From DATFVJ01 sp963851085 (GTDB lineage Bacteria; Actinomycetota; Actinomycetes; Streptosporangiales; Streptosporangiaceae), in contig CAWKNX010000010.1 in the NCBI GenBank assembly GCA_963851085.1, positions 696,190 to 760,189 of the forward strand: a stretch of DNA of 64,000 bases, written 5' to 3'. Below are positions 9,347 through 17,822 of the stretch, piece by piece. Both the position numbers and the translations under genes were made by a program. Numbering within the stretch: the stretch's first letter is position 1; the number at the start of each line of letters is the position of its first letter. The notes beneath the pieces were generated by a model. The model did no database searches, was not told where the DNA came from, and worked only from the letters and a program-made list of their open reading frames with translations.

Positions 9347-10665
9347 AGTCGTCGGCTCGCCTCCCCGACCTCATGTCCCAGCAGGCGCTCAAGCGATGTC
9401 GGTTCGCGCAGTTCCTCCGCAGTGCCTGCGCATTCCATGAGGATGTCCCGTACCGGACCTTCCGCGACGATCGTATGGCCACCGTCCACGTCGTGGTATC
9501 GGATCAGCCGGGCGTCCGCCGAAGTGCCCCGCGAGCTGCTCCGCTGGATCGCGGCCGAGAGCAGTGCGGCAAATCGTTCGGCGCTGCGGGCCCAGCTAAA
9601 GCATGCGGCCCATTGACGGCACGCGGCCTGGACGTTCGCGCGCCGCAGTGGGTCGGCGAGTTCCTTGAGCGCCCGCTCGACGACATTCTCCATCGCCTCA
9701 CCGCTCGCCACGAGCCACCCGGTCTCGCCGTCGCGGACCGCGTCGCGCAGACCGTCCACGTCGTAGGCGGCGGTGGGAACCCCAAGTGCCGCCGCCTCGA
9801 GGACGCACAGCCCCCATCCCTCACCCTGTGACGTGTTGAGGTGGAGCAGGGAGCCAGCCACGTATGCGGCCTTTTCCTGCTCGGGAAGGTAGCCGTGCAA
9901 TCGCACGACGCCGCCGAGGCCGCGCTCCGCGATCTGCCCGGCAAGCTCACCGGAGCCTGGCCCGCGGCCGATCACGTGGATAGTGATGCCGCGGCCCGCG
10001 AGCCGCGCCGCCACATCCAGTACCCGGGTCGCCCTCTTGTGGGCGACGAGTCTGCCCACCCAGGTGAGTGCCATCGGCTCGGGGTGCGCCGCCGCCTCTT
10101 CCGGCTGCGTCACCGAGACCCCGTTCGGCACCAGGTAGACCGGCCCCGTCCACCGCAGCCGTTCCCGCATCGCCTGGAGGGTCGAAGGTGAACAGGCTAT
10201 GCACGCGTGCCGCCGGTAACACCACTTGGCGACCGGACCTTCAAGCAGCCGCCCTACCCAGGCCAGCCAGCCGGGGAAGTGAACGCCGAACTGGCGATCG
10301 TGGACATGGTGCATGAGGCAGAACACGGGAACCCGCTTCGGCAGCACCCACGGCGTGAAAAAGGGGATGCCGTTCTGGCAATCGACGACGGCGTCGAACG
10401 ACCTGCGGTGCACCAGCATCCACAGCAGCACCAGCGGATAAACGGAGAAACGGCCGCCAATGCGGACGACCTCGACGCCGTCCCGCCTGTCACGCCGCCG
10501 CTGCCCCGGTGCCCGGCACGTGACAAAGCACACCCTGGCACCGCGGCGGACGAGCCTGCTCGCCATCTCCCAGGCGTAACGCTCGGCGCCTCCGGCGTCG
10601 GGATGCCACGGGTCACGCCAGTTGACGATGGCGATGCGGCGGCCATCGAGTTCGAACAGCATCAT
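9334..10665 (-). CDS. GT4 family glycosyltransferase
   Basis: The 443-aa protein has a GT-B fold. The N-terminal acceptor domain has IAIVNWRDPWHPDAGGAERY. The C-terminal Glycos_transf_1 domain has LTWVGRLVAHKRATRVLDVA, VIGRGPGSGELAG and NTSQGEGWGLCVLEAAALG, with the donor-binding E-x7-E pattern. A tail of about 60 residues follows the domain. It is upstream of and overlaps AftD by 13 nt, so it is probably the first gene of the operon. It likely transfers a sugar from a nucleotide donor on the cytoplasmic face; the donor is unknown. Confidence 0.85.
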   Translation of the reverse strand: MMLFELDGRRIAIVNWRDPWHPDAGGAERYAWEMASRLVRRGARVCFVTCRAPGQRRRDRRDGVEVVRIGGRFSVYPLVLLWMLVHRRSFDAVVDCQNGIPFFTPWVLPKRVPVFCLMHHVHDRQFGVHFPGWLAWVGRLLEGPVAKWCYRRHACIACSPSTLQAMRERLRWTGPVYLVPNGVSVTQPEEAAAHPEPMALTWVGRLVAHKRATRVLDVAARLAGRGITIHVIGRGPGSGELAGQIAERGLGGVVRLHGYLPEQEKAAYVAGSLLHLNTSQGEGWGLCVLEAAALGVPTAAYDVDGLRDAVRDGETGWLVASGEAMENVVERALKELADPLRRANVQAACRQWAACFSWARSAERFAALLSAAIQRSSSRGTSADARLIRYHDVDGGHTIVAEGPVRDILMECAGTAEELREPTSLERLLGHEVGEASRRLWPR

Positions 10666-10848
10666 GTCGGCCAGGATTCATTCCGTTGCGTGGCGTCTTC
10701 GCACGGCAGCCTGCGTCTCACGACACTCGCTCCACGCTGCCGGTGGGCATGACACTAGGCGATGGCAGGGCCGACTTCAGGCCATTTGTTGCCTCGACAG
10801 TAACATTCCGGCATGCCCCGGCATCTGCCGCTAAAGTGTCACCCGCCG
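10666..10848. promoter_or_regulatory. Divergent promoter region between GT4/AftD operon and DUF4185-like gene
   Basis: About 180 bp separate two divergent genes, so promoters for both must lie here. No convincing hexamers could be assigned by eye. Confidence 0.35.
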
Positions 10849-12228
10849 ATGCTGACACCACTACGCCCGGGAGCACGAGTCCAACTGCGGGCGCACCGAG
10901 GGCCGGGCATTAGGCCGCGGCGCGTCGGCCATTCCGTGGCAGTCCTGGCCGTCACCTGCGTGGTCGTGGCGTTCGCGCAGGCCGGATGCTCGGGGCCCAC
11001 CAACGGTGCTGGCTCTGCGGCCGGGCAGGCCACCGCGCACGCGGCTACCTGCCAGCCGGTCCGGGCGGTTTCCGTGCGGCCGGACACCGAATTCGGCAAC
11101 CTCTTCCGGAGCTACGGCGACCAGAACGTCCTCGGCCTCCGCTGGACCGGCAGCGACGGCACGTGGTCTGTTCGCCTGCCGGACGGCCAGACGCTCTGGA
11201 ACATGGGTGACACCTTCATGGGCGCGGTGCATCCACCGGACGCTTTTCATCTCACCTGGTGGCGCGATCCCCCGGCGGCCACCGGATCCGATTCGTGGTT
11301 CATCCGCAACTCGGGCCTGCTTCAGCAATCGCCGTTTCAGGGCGGACGCCTCACCACCACCCTCTACCGTTTTTCACCGGACGGAGTCCCCACGTCGTGG
11401 GTGGCAGAGCCGGGCCGGCACCTTCGCTACGGCCCCGGTGCCGCCGTCGTTGAGCCAGCGGCGCCGGGCTCCCGCACAAAGGTCCTCCGCCTGTTCGATG
11501 TGGTGATCAGCGACGCGGACACGCCGAGGTACCCGTTCGGATTCGATGCGGCATCGGTGGTCGTCACGTTCGGCCTCAGCCACCTGTCGCGGCCCGTCTC
11601 GATCGTCACTCTCCCCAAAGGTCCTGGCCCTGACCCGGCACACCAGGTGTTCTTCGGCTTCGCCGCGGTGACCTCGGGTGCGTTCACCTATGTCTTCGGC
11701 GGCACGGGCAATGCGCCGCTCGAGGCGAGCGCCTATCTGGCCCGCTACCGCACCGGCGCCGCGGCCGATCAGTCGGCGTGGCAGTACTGGGATGGCGCTT
11801 CGTGGTCTCCTGACATCCAGGTTGCCCAGCCCGTCCTGCCGTACAGCGCGAATTCGGGCGGCGCATCGCCCGGTTATTCGGTCGCCAGGTGGGGTTCGAC
11901 CTGGGTGCTTTTCACGGTGGCTGACGAGCACGGCGAAGACATCGGGCCCATTGTTAGTTACTGGGCTTGCGCGCCGACAGGGCCGTGGCACGGGCCATAC
12001 CGCGTATACCAGCCACCGCAGACGGTCGCAGGCGGGTCCTCGGGAAACATGCTCGAGTACAACCCGCACGTACATCCCGAATGGACGAACGGCTCCGGCC
12101 TGCTCCTCAGCTATGACATCAACGATTTCCTGCTGAGCGCGGTGGCCAGCGTCATCGAGGCCAACGTCAACCTGTACCGCCCGCAGTTCATCCGCATAAA
12201 GCTCGGGCCGGTGCACGCACGGAAGTGA
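10849..12228 (+). CDS. DUF4185/DUF5005-like exported lipoprotein (candidate glycoside hydrolase)
   Basis: About 459 aa from the ATG at 10849 (an ATG at 10813 is also in frame). An Arg-rich n-region and a hydrophobic helix end in the lipobox FAQAGC, which predicts a lipid-anchored exported protein. The mature part has beta-propeller-like repeats including LPDGQTLWNMGDTFMG, SWFIRNSGLL, YVFGGTGNAPLEASAYLARY and YNPHVHPEW, resembling DUF4185/DUF5005 proteins. Some DUF4185 proteins are endo-D-arabinanases (GH183). Its position divergent to the AftD operon fits arabinan remodelling, but family assignment is by eye. Its stop is 5 bp from the convergent FkbM gene's stop. Confidence 0.65.
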   Translation: MLTPLRPGARVQLRAHRGPGIRPRRVGHSVAVLAVTCVVVAFAQAGCSGPTNGAGSAAGQATAHAATCQPVRAVSVRPDTEFGNLFRSYGDQNVLGLRWTGSDGTWSVRLPDGQTLWNMGDTFMGAVHPPDAFHLTWWRDPPAATGSDSWFIRNSGLLQQSPFQGGRLTTTLYRFSPDGVPTSWVAEPGRHLRYGPGAAVVEPAAPGSRTKVLRLFDVVISDADTPRYPFGFDAASVVVTFGLSHLSRPVSIVTLPKGPGPDPAHQVFFGFAAVTSGAFTYVFGGTGNAPLEASAYLARYRTGAAADQSAWQYWDGASWSPDIQVAQPVLPYSANSGGASPGYSVARWGSTWVLFTVADEHGEDIGPIVSYWACAPTGPWHGPYRVYQPPQTVAGGSSGNMLEYNPHVHPEWTNGSGLLLSYDINDFLLSAVASVIEANVNLYRPQFIRIKLGPVHARK

Positions 12229-12232
12229 CCGG

Positions 12233-13006
12233 TCAGTCCGGGCGGAACAGCACCAGGTTGAGGTAACGGTCGCGCTGCCTCGCCAGCCGTCCAGCCAGTC
12301 CGCGCGCCGCCACGTGCGCGTTCTCCCGCTGGTGGGCCGCCAGGTCGAAGGCATCCAGGGGGATCCAGGACTGGCCCGGCATCACGTGCCCGCGGTAACC
12401 CCACTCGCCAAGAAGGTGTACGACGTCCTCAATCGGCTGATGGCGGGTTTCCAGTTCGAGCAGGAGCAGCGGCGCGTCGCGCCGTATCGTCTGCTCGGCC
12501 CCCCGCAGCGCGGGCGCCTCATGGCCTTCGATGTCCATCTTGATGAAGCGGACATCGGCGAGGCCGAGGCTGTCGATGGTCACCCGTTTCACCGTGACCG
12601 ACCGCTCGCTCCGGTGCTCAAGGGATGCGAGCCCTTCAGCGCCGCGCCCTCCGCCAGGAAGCCAGAGTTCGGCCGTGCCTGTCTGGTCCGATGCGGCCGC
12701 CTCGACGACGGTGACGGCCGGGAAGCCGGTCCGCACCAGCCGTGCCAGGGCCGGGTTGGGCTCGATCGCCACGACTCGGTCAGCCAGTCGGGACAGGCGG
12801 GCCGTCCATGGCCCGTACCACGCTCCGACGTCGACCGCGGTGCCGCCGCGCGGCGCCCAGGTTGTGATCCGCGCCAGTTCGACCTCGACGCGGGGATAGA
12901 TGCCGCGCATGACAGCGGCGAATGCCCGCCCGGGCACGATCCTCGCCACGGCGGAGCGGGCGGCGACACCAATGCCGGGCGATTCAGGTGCCGAGCGGAC
13001 TGGCAT
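12233..13006 (-). CDS. FkbM family methyltransferase
   Basis: About 258 aa, with the start taken at MPVRSAPESPG (13006); the frame stays open to 13075. SAM motif I is TAVDVGAWYGPWTARLS, then VVAIEPNPALARLV. The FkbM signature VRFIKMDIEGHEAPALRGAE follows, with LLLELETRH. Members O-methylate sugars or other small acceptors. The location in a glycan block suggests sugar O-methylation; the substrate is unknown. Confidence 0.8.
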   Translation of the reverse strand: MPVRSAPESPGIGVAARSAVARIVPGRAFAAVMRGIYPRVEVELARITTWAPRGGTAVDVGAWYGPWTARLSRLADRVVAIEPNPALARLVRTGFPAVTVVEAAASDQTGTAELWLPGGGRGAEGLASLEHRSERSVTVKRVTIDSLGLADVRFIKMDIEGHEAPALRGAEQTIRRDAPLLLLELETRHQPIEDVVHLLGEWGYRGHVMPGQSWIPLDAFDLAAHQRENAHVAARGLAGRLARQRDRYLNLVLFRPD

Positions 13007-13078
13007 GGCGAACGACGGTAGCAAGCACAAGCGCCGGTGGCCAGGTGCCGTCCCGCCAATTTGCCCGGACGGCACCTG

Positions 13079-14530
13079 TCAGGTGACGCCGGGCGGGGCA
13101 CCGCTGTCGGGCTGCGCCAGCATGGGCCCGGGGGAGGCGCCGCCCTCAGCCATGGCCGCCGTTCTCCTGGCCGACAGCGCAGGAGTCGAGTGGCGGCCGT
13201 GCGGCTGCCGCCGGGTGCGATGGGACAGGCGCAACACCGGGCGCTCGATGCAGAAATAGCCGACCGCCGACGCCGCGACGGTCAGCAGCCCGACGGCGAC
13301 CGTGAGGCCGATGACATCGATCGTGGTGTACGTGCCGCCGTGGAAATTATCCTTCAGGTGCATCAAATTGAAGAAGGCAAATATTATAAGGAACTGCCAG
13401 AGGAACACGCCATAGGATATTTTTCCGAGAAATCGCATGACGCGGTGGCCGAGCAGCCTGTTGAAGCGGGTCTGCCCAGGCGGCTGGAATGCGGCTGTCG
13501 CGACAACGACACCCGCCACGATGGTGTACAGGGCCGCCCTCATCTCGGTGCTCCATATGTCAGGAATCTGGATTCCCTCAGGTCCCGTTATGGGTGTGCA
13601 CGCGATGGCGAAGACGAGCGCGGCGATGAGCCAGCAGGCGCCTGACGAGAACCCGACCGTGCGGCAGAACCGGCGCACAGGTCCATCGGGACCGGGCTCG
13701 GCCTGCGCCCACACGGTGACGACCGCGATGGCCATTCCCGCCGCGAACCACGTGGTCAGTTGCGGCAGCGTGGCCCCGAGCCAGAACTGGGGGCTCGGGT
13801 AGAACGTCACGATGATGAAGGCGTACGAGGACGCGGCCAGCCAGGCGATCCCGGTGAGCAGCCGTTTGGCCCGCAGATTGATGTCGGGGCCGGCGCGGCG
13901 GGTGAGCCGGCCAAGCGCAGCCGCGATCAGTGGGAGGGCGAGGTAGAACGAGACCTCGACGGCCAGGCTCCACATCTGGGCGAGCCCTCGTGCGCCGGTG
14001 CCTGGCCACCACGGATGGGGGTTATAGATCTGGAGCATGAAAAGGTACTGCGTCCACGTCAAGGGCGAGCCGGCATGAGCCGGGTTCAGCGTCGGCAGCG
14101 CGATGAGGACGGCCACCCAGTAGGCCGGCAAGATGCGCAGCCCGCGCCGCCACAGATACCGGCGCACGTTGGGGCCTTCCCTGCCCTGGAGCGCGGCGCT
14201 GGCCCAGGGGCGGAAGAGCAGGAGCCCGGAAAGCGTGAAGAAGATCGGCACGCCGATGTCGCCGCGGGACACCACCCATGACGCGGGCGTTCCGGTGAAC
14301 TGGTAGCCAGTCTCCCCGCCAACGTGGATCAGGAGGACGCTGAAAGCGGCGATCGCGCGGATCCCGTCGAGCGCGTCCTGATGGCCGGAGACCGCCGGCA
14401 GGTCGCGCCGGGATGTGGCCGCAGCGGTTGGCTGATCCGTGGCCGCCCGCCGTTGGCTCAGCTGCGGCTGGTGGTCGGCGTCGCGGCCGCCGGGCTGCGG
14501 CCGGCCTGTATGTGCCATCTCCACAGGCAC
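13079..14530 (-). CDS. Acyltransferase-3 (OafA/WecH-like) membrane protein
   Basis: 483 aa. After a hydrophilic N-terminus of about 50 residues comes the AT3 hallmark ALDGIRAIAAFSVLLIHVGG, with the conserved His in the first membrane span. RRGLRILPAYW follows at the next conserved loop, then about ten membrane spans. WSLAVEVSFYLALP contains the conserved SLAxExxFY-type motif. AT3 proteins O-acylate sugars of envelope glycans using acyl-CoA. The Pro/Ala-rich C-terminal tail is low complexity. The start could be 14530 (GTG) or 14518 (ATG). Confidence 0.85.
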   Translation of the reverse strand: MPVEMAHTGRPQPGGRDADHQPQLSQRRAATDQPTAAATSRRDLPAVSGHQDALDGIRAIAAFSVLLIHVGGETGYQFTGTPASWVVSRGDIGVPIFFTLSGLLLFRPWASAALQGREGPNVRRYLWRRGLRILPAYWVAVLIALPTLNPAHAGSPLTWTQYLFMLQIYNPHPWWPGTGARGLAQMWSLAVEVSFYLALPLIAAALGRLTRRAGPDINLRAKRLLTGIAWLAASSYAFIIVTFYPSPQFWLGATLPQLTTWFAAGMAIAVVTVWAQAEPGPDGPVRRFCRTVGFSSGACWLIAALVFAIACTPITGPEGIQIPDIWSTEMRAALYTIVAGVVVATAAFQPPGQTRFNRLLGHRVMRFLGKISYGVFLWQFLIIFAFFNLMHLKDNFHGGTYTTIDVIGLTVAVGLLTVAASAVGYFCIERPVLRLSHRTRRQPHGRHSTPALSARRTAAMAEGGASPGPMLAQPDSGAPPGVT

Positions 14531-14696
14531 GTCCTTGACGACCGCACTTTCCGGCTGCGGGTGACCTGGCTCAGTAACCGTGCCTCACCTCACCTCATGC
14601 TCCGCGATGATGCCCCTCGTGCGCCATGAGCTCCGGTTCCTGAGCTGGCCACGATACCCCTTACCGGACACAACCCGCTTTGCCGGTCAACTCGCG

Positions 14697-14840
14697 CGCC
14701 CGGTCCACCCGAGACAGCGGGTGCCGTCACCGAACGGCGGGGCTGCCGCCGGGGAATGGCAGGACCGCCGCCGGGGAATGGCAGGGCTGCCGTCACGGAA
14801 CGGCGGTGCCGTCACGGACCGGCGGGCTGCCGTGCGAACG
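14697..14840. repeat. Short GC-rich tandem repeat in intergenic region
   Basis: Repeats of gccgccggggaatggcagg and ctgccgtcacgga, about 15-25 bp each, lie within the 456-bp gap between the acyltransferase and the next + strand genes. The AT-richer 14,865-14,930 just downstream may hold the promoter for the DUF3068 gene. Confidence 0.6.
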
Positions 14841-14986
14841 CGCACGGGATAGCTCCAGCGCCGAAAAGTTACTATTCGGTATACCTCTGGCTTGTGAGCT
14901 GTATCACGTTCTAGTCTTGTGACACCCCAGGCGCTGGCGGTGACTCTTGCTCCTCGGGTGACGAGGCTGGGTCAAGGAGGACCGTG

Positions 14987-15076
14987 ATGACGAGTCATGC
15001 AGTAGTTGCCGTCACGGCCCACGGTGATCTGACCCGGATTTCGCGTCACCAGGCAACACCACGCCTGAACCACTGA
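14987..15076 (+). CDS. Candidate 29-aa small ORF upstream of DUF3068
   Basis: ATG at 14987 follows aaggagg (14974-14980) by 6 nt, the strongest-looking ribosome-binding site in the region. It encodes 29 residues starting MTSHAVVAVTAHGD and stops at 15076, 35 bp before the DUF3068 start. It is polar and rich in His/Thr/Ala, with no membrane span. It could be a leader peptide or a small protein; no family is recognised. Confidence 0.4.
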   Translation: MTSHAVVAVTAHGDLTRISRHQATPRLNH

Positions 15077-15111
15077 GCCGCGCCGGCGGCCTTGCTGCAC
15101 CAGGAGGACGA

Positions 15112-16104
15112 GTGCGCCGAATCGTTGGCCTGATACTTGCCGGGCTGGGGGCTTTCTTTCTGGTGCTCGCGTTGCTGCTGCGCTTCTATGTGCCTGGCCA
15201 GATAGTTAAATTCCCGCTCAATGAGTACCAGATCGCCGTGCTGAACGCCACTAATGCCAGCTATTTCAGCCCGGCGAAGCTACATATCATTTCCGGCATC
15301 TCCATGACGGCCACGAACACCCTCCGCGGTGACGTAATAGCAGGCAGCAGCGGCACCGCGGTCTGGGACGAGTTCACCGCCGTAAAAGATGACAACGATG
15401 ATGTCTTCTTCAATTACACCTTACTACGGGGACCTTTCGACCGGAGAACCGGCACGCTCACCAACTGCTGCGGTGCGGTCCTGAACGACAAGCCGACCCA
15501 CATGTCCGGTCAGGGTTATGTGTGGCCGTTCGGGGCGCAGCAGAAGACCTATATGGTGTTCGATACCACGCTGGCGAGGCCTATGCCGACGACCTATGCA
15601 GGCACCGCGACCGTTGACGGCATGAAGACCTACCGTTACGTCGAGCAGGTCTCGCCGACTCAGTCCGGAAGCCAGACTCTTCCCGGCGTGCTCGTGGGAA
15701 TGCCGGACCAGTCGTCCGTCACCCTCCCCGAGTACTACGAGGCCACCAATACCTACTGGGTGGATCCGGTCACCGGCGGCCCTGTCGATGTCGAGCAGAA
15801 TCAGACACTGACGCTACGCGACAGCAGCGGTGCGACGCGCCTTCAGCTATTCCATGCTGACCTGAAGTTCACACCGAAAAGCATCAAGAGCTTTGTCGAC
15901 GCTGACGTCAGCGGTAAGAACAAGATCATTTTGATCACTTCCATCCTGCCGCTGGTCCTGCTGATTGTGGGCCTCGCGCTGCTCGTTGTCGGCATCGTGC
16001 TTGCCGTCCTCGGCCGCCGCACGGTCGGCGAGCCTGCCAGCGAAGGTGGATTCCATCCCCAGGACCAGGGGCCTGACACCGCACTGACGGGCAGCGCCGG
16101 CTAA
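15112..16104 (+). CDS. DUF3068 (PorA-family) membrane protein
   Basis: 330 aa from a GTG preceded by caggagg. It has an N-terminal membrane span (GLILAGLGAFFLVLALLLRF) and a C-terminal one (near LPLVLLIVGLALLVVGIVLA). Between them is an extracytoplasmic beta-rich domain of about 260 residues that includes YFSPAKLHII and YYEATNTYWVDPVTGGPVD. This is the DUF3068 layout of actinobacterial envelope proteins, often annotated porin PorA family. The biochemical role is not established. It ends 46 bp before the next gene. Confidence 0.85.
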   Translation: MRRIVGLILAGLGAFFLVLALLLRFYVPGQIVKFPLNEYQIAVLNATNASYFSPAKLHIISGISMTATNTLRGDVIAGSSGTAVWDEFTAVKDDNDDVFFNYTLLRGPFDRRTGTLTNCCGAVLNDKPTHMSGQGYVWPFGAQQKTYMVFDTTLARPMPTTYAGTATVDGMKTYRYVEQVSPTQSGSQTLPGVLVGMPDQSSVTLPEYYEATNTYWVDPVTGGPVDVEQNQTLTLRDSSGATRLQLFHADLKFTPKSIKSFVDADVSGKNKIILITSILPLVLLIVGLALLVVGIVLAVLGRRTVGEPASEGGFHPQDQGPDTALTGSAG

Positions 16105-16150
16105 GTAGAACACGTTGCAGTTTTGCCGGATGCGTCGATAGACTCCGGAC

Positions 16151-17269
16151 GTGCGGACACGGGTAAGCGAGCAATTCGGGATCGAGTTTCCGATCTTCGC
16201 GTTCAGTCACTGCAGGGACGTCGTCGCCGCGGTCAGCAAGGCGGGCGGGATGGGCGTGCTCGGCGCGCTCTACTACACGCCCGACGAGCTTGAGCTTGAG
16301 CTGGCCTGGCTCGATGAGAATGTCCAGGGCAGGCCGTATGGCGTTGACGTCGTCATGCCCGCCTCCTATGAGGGCGCGGGGCTCGAGGTGGATTCGCCCG
16401 CGGACCTGCTCGCGCGGCTGCAAGAGATGATCCCGGCAGGCCATCGCAGCTTCGTCGACAAGCTCCTGGCCGACAGTGGAGTCCCGCCGCTGTCGGCCGA
16501 TGGTGACGCGGGGCGGTACCTGCTCGGCTGGACGGACGCGACCGCGCGCCCGCAGGTGGAGGTGGCCCTGCGGCACCCGATCGCGCTGCTCGCGAACGCG
16601 CTCGGCCCGCCGCCGGCCGACGTCGTCGAGGAGGCGCACCGGCACGGCGTTCAGATGGCCGCGCTCGCGAGCAACGCGCGGCACGCCCGCAAGCAGGCCG
16701 AGGCGGGCGTGGACATCATCGTGGCGCAGGGTACCGAGGCCGGCGGGCACACCGGTGACGTTTCCACGATGGTCGTCGTCCCCGAGGTCGTGGACGCGGC
16801 CGCGCCGCGCCCGGTCCTGGCGGCCGGCGGGATCGGGCGGGGTCGGCAGGTGGCGGCCGCGCTCGCGCTCGGCGCGGAGGGCGCGTGGACGGGCTCGGTC
16901 TGGCTGACCGTCGCGGAGGCAGACACACCGCCCGCGATCCGCGCTCAGATTCTGGCCGCGACCTCACGTGACACGGTGCGGTCCCGGTCGATGACAGGCA
17001 AGCCCGCGCGCCTGCTCCGCAACGACTGGACCGCCGCATGGGAGGGCCCCGACTCGCCGGGCCCGCTGCCCATGCCGCTGCAATTCATGCTCATCTCCGA
17101 CGCGCTGCGGCGGACCTCGCGGGCGGGCGCCACGAACCTGATGGCCATGCCCGCAGGTCAGATCATCGGGTCGATGAACCAGGTCAAGTCAACTCGCGAG
17201 GTGATCTTCGACATGGTCCAGGAGTACGTCGAGACGCTCGAGCGCCTGAACCAGATCACCGGGGGCTGA
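16151..17269 (+). CDS. FMN-dependent nitronate monooxygenase / IpdC-like flavoprotein
   Basis: 372-aa TIM barrel of the NPD family, GTG start. FAFSHCRDVVAAVSKAGGMG is the N-terminal signature. VAQGTEAGGHTGD and VLAAGGIGRGRQVAAAL are the FMN-phosphate loops. The family includes 2-nitropropane dioxygenases and also IpdC, a flavoprotein of steroid ring C/D degradation. The following CoA-ligase/thiolase block makes the IpdC-type role attractive but unproven. Confidence 0.75.
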   Translation: MRTRVSEQFGIEFPIFAFSHCRDVVAAVSKAGGMGVLGALYYTPDELELELAWLDENVQGRPYGVDVVMPASYEGAGLEVDSPADLLARLQEMIPAGHRSFVDKLLADSGVPPLSADGDAGRYLLGWTDATARPQVEVALRHPIALLANALGPPPADVVEEAHRHGVQMAALASNARHARKQAEAGVDIIVAQGTEAGGHTGDVSTMVVVPEVVDAAAPRPVLAAGGIGRGRQVAAALALGAEGAWTGSVWLTVAEADTPPAIRAQILAATSRDTVRSRSMTGKPARLLRNDWTAAWEGPDSPGPLPMPLQFMLISDALRRTSRAGATNLMAMPAGQIIGSMNQVKSTREVIFDMVQEYVETLERLNQITGG

Positions 17270-17276
17270 TCCGCCC

Positions 17277-17340
17277 GCGCCCGCCCTGCCGGACGGGCCC
17301 CTGCCGGACGGGCCCCTGCCGGACGGGCCCCTGCCGGGCA
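17277..17340. repeat. 16-bp tandem repeat, about 4 copies
   Basis: The unit cctgccggacgggccc is repeated just after the stop of the preceding gene; a shorter cccccggcgtg repeat follows to about 17,385. Confidence 0.85.
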
Positions 17341-17459
17341 GCGCCGGACGGCCCGGCGTGCCCCCCGGCGTGCCCCCCGGCGTGCTCGCGTTGATCGTTG
17401 CCCTGTAGGCGGCGCTATGGCACGGTTGTCGATATGGACCATTGCCCTGTTCCAGGGCG

Positions 17460-17520
17460 CTTTCATGATCGCGGTAACTTTCCTGCGAATACGGCAGAAA
17501 AATTACCGCGATCATGAAAG
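17460..17520. repeat. H hairpin element, copy 1
   Basis: 27-bp arms (ctttcatgatcgcggtaac... and its near-perfect complement) surround a 7-nt loop. It sits between convergent genes (ends at 17269 and 17823), so it could act as a two-way terminator. The same element recurs at 30696, 35257, 50035 and 53753. The remaining gap 17521-17822 shows nothing clear. Confidence 0.9.
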
Positions 17521-17822
17521 CTCGGCGCTGCCGGGCTGCTGTCATGGTCTGGATCATGACCGATGGCCCGCAGGGCGGCATATAGCGCCCCTACGCGGGC
17601 CGTCTCAGAATCCATTGCGCGTCCCAGATGCCGAGATCGTGCTATCGACGGCGACAGGCACGAGGCATCGCCGCAGGTCACTGCAACGGCTCTTCGTCCG
17701 CCAGGGTGCGCCGACAAGATCAATCTCACGGTCGAGACGAGTTCTCGATTTTGATACAGCCCGTACGGGCCATCCATACCAAGCCGCAGCCGATCCAGCG
17801 CACGACGATCATGAAGGCAGAG

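Noticed and set aside
10849..14530. Secondary-metabolite or capsule cluster
   Set aside because: No PKS/NRPS, Wzx/Wzy or precursor genes; FkbM and acyltransferase-3 alone fit envelope glycan decoration better.
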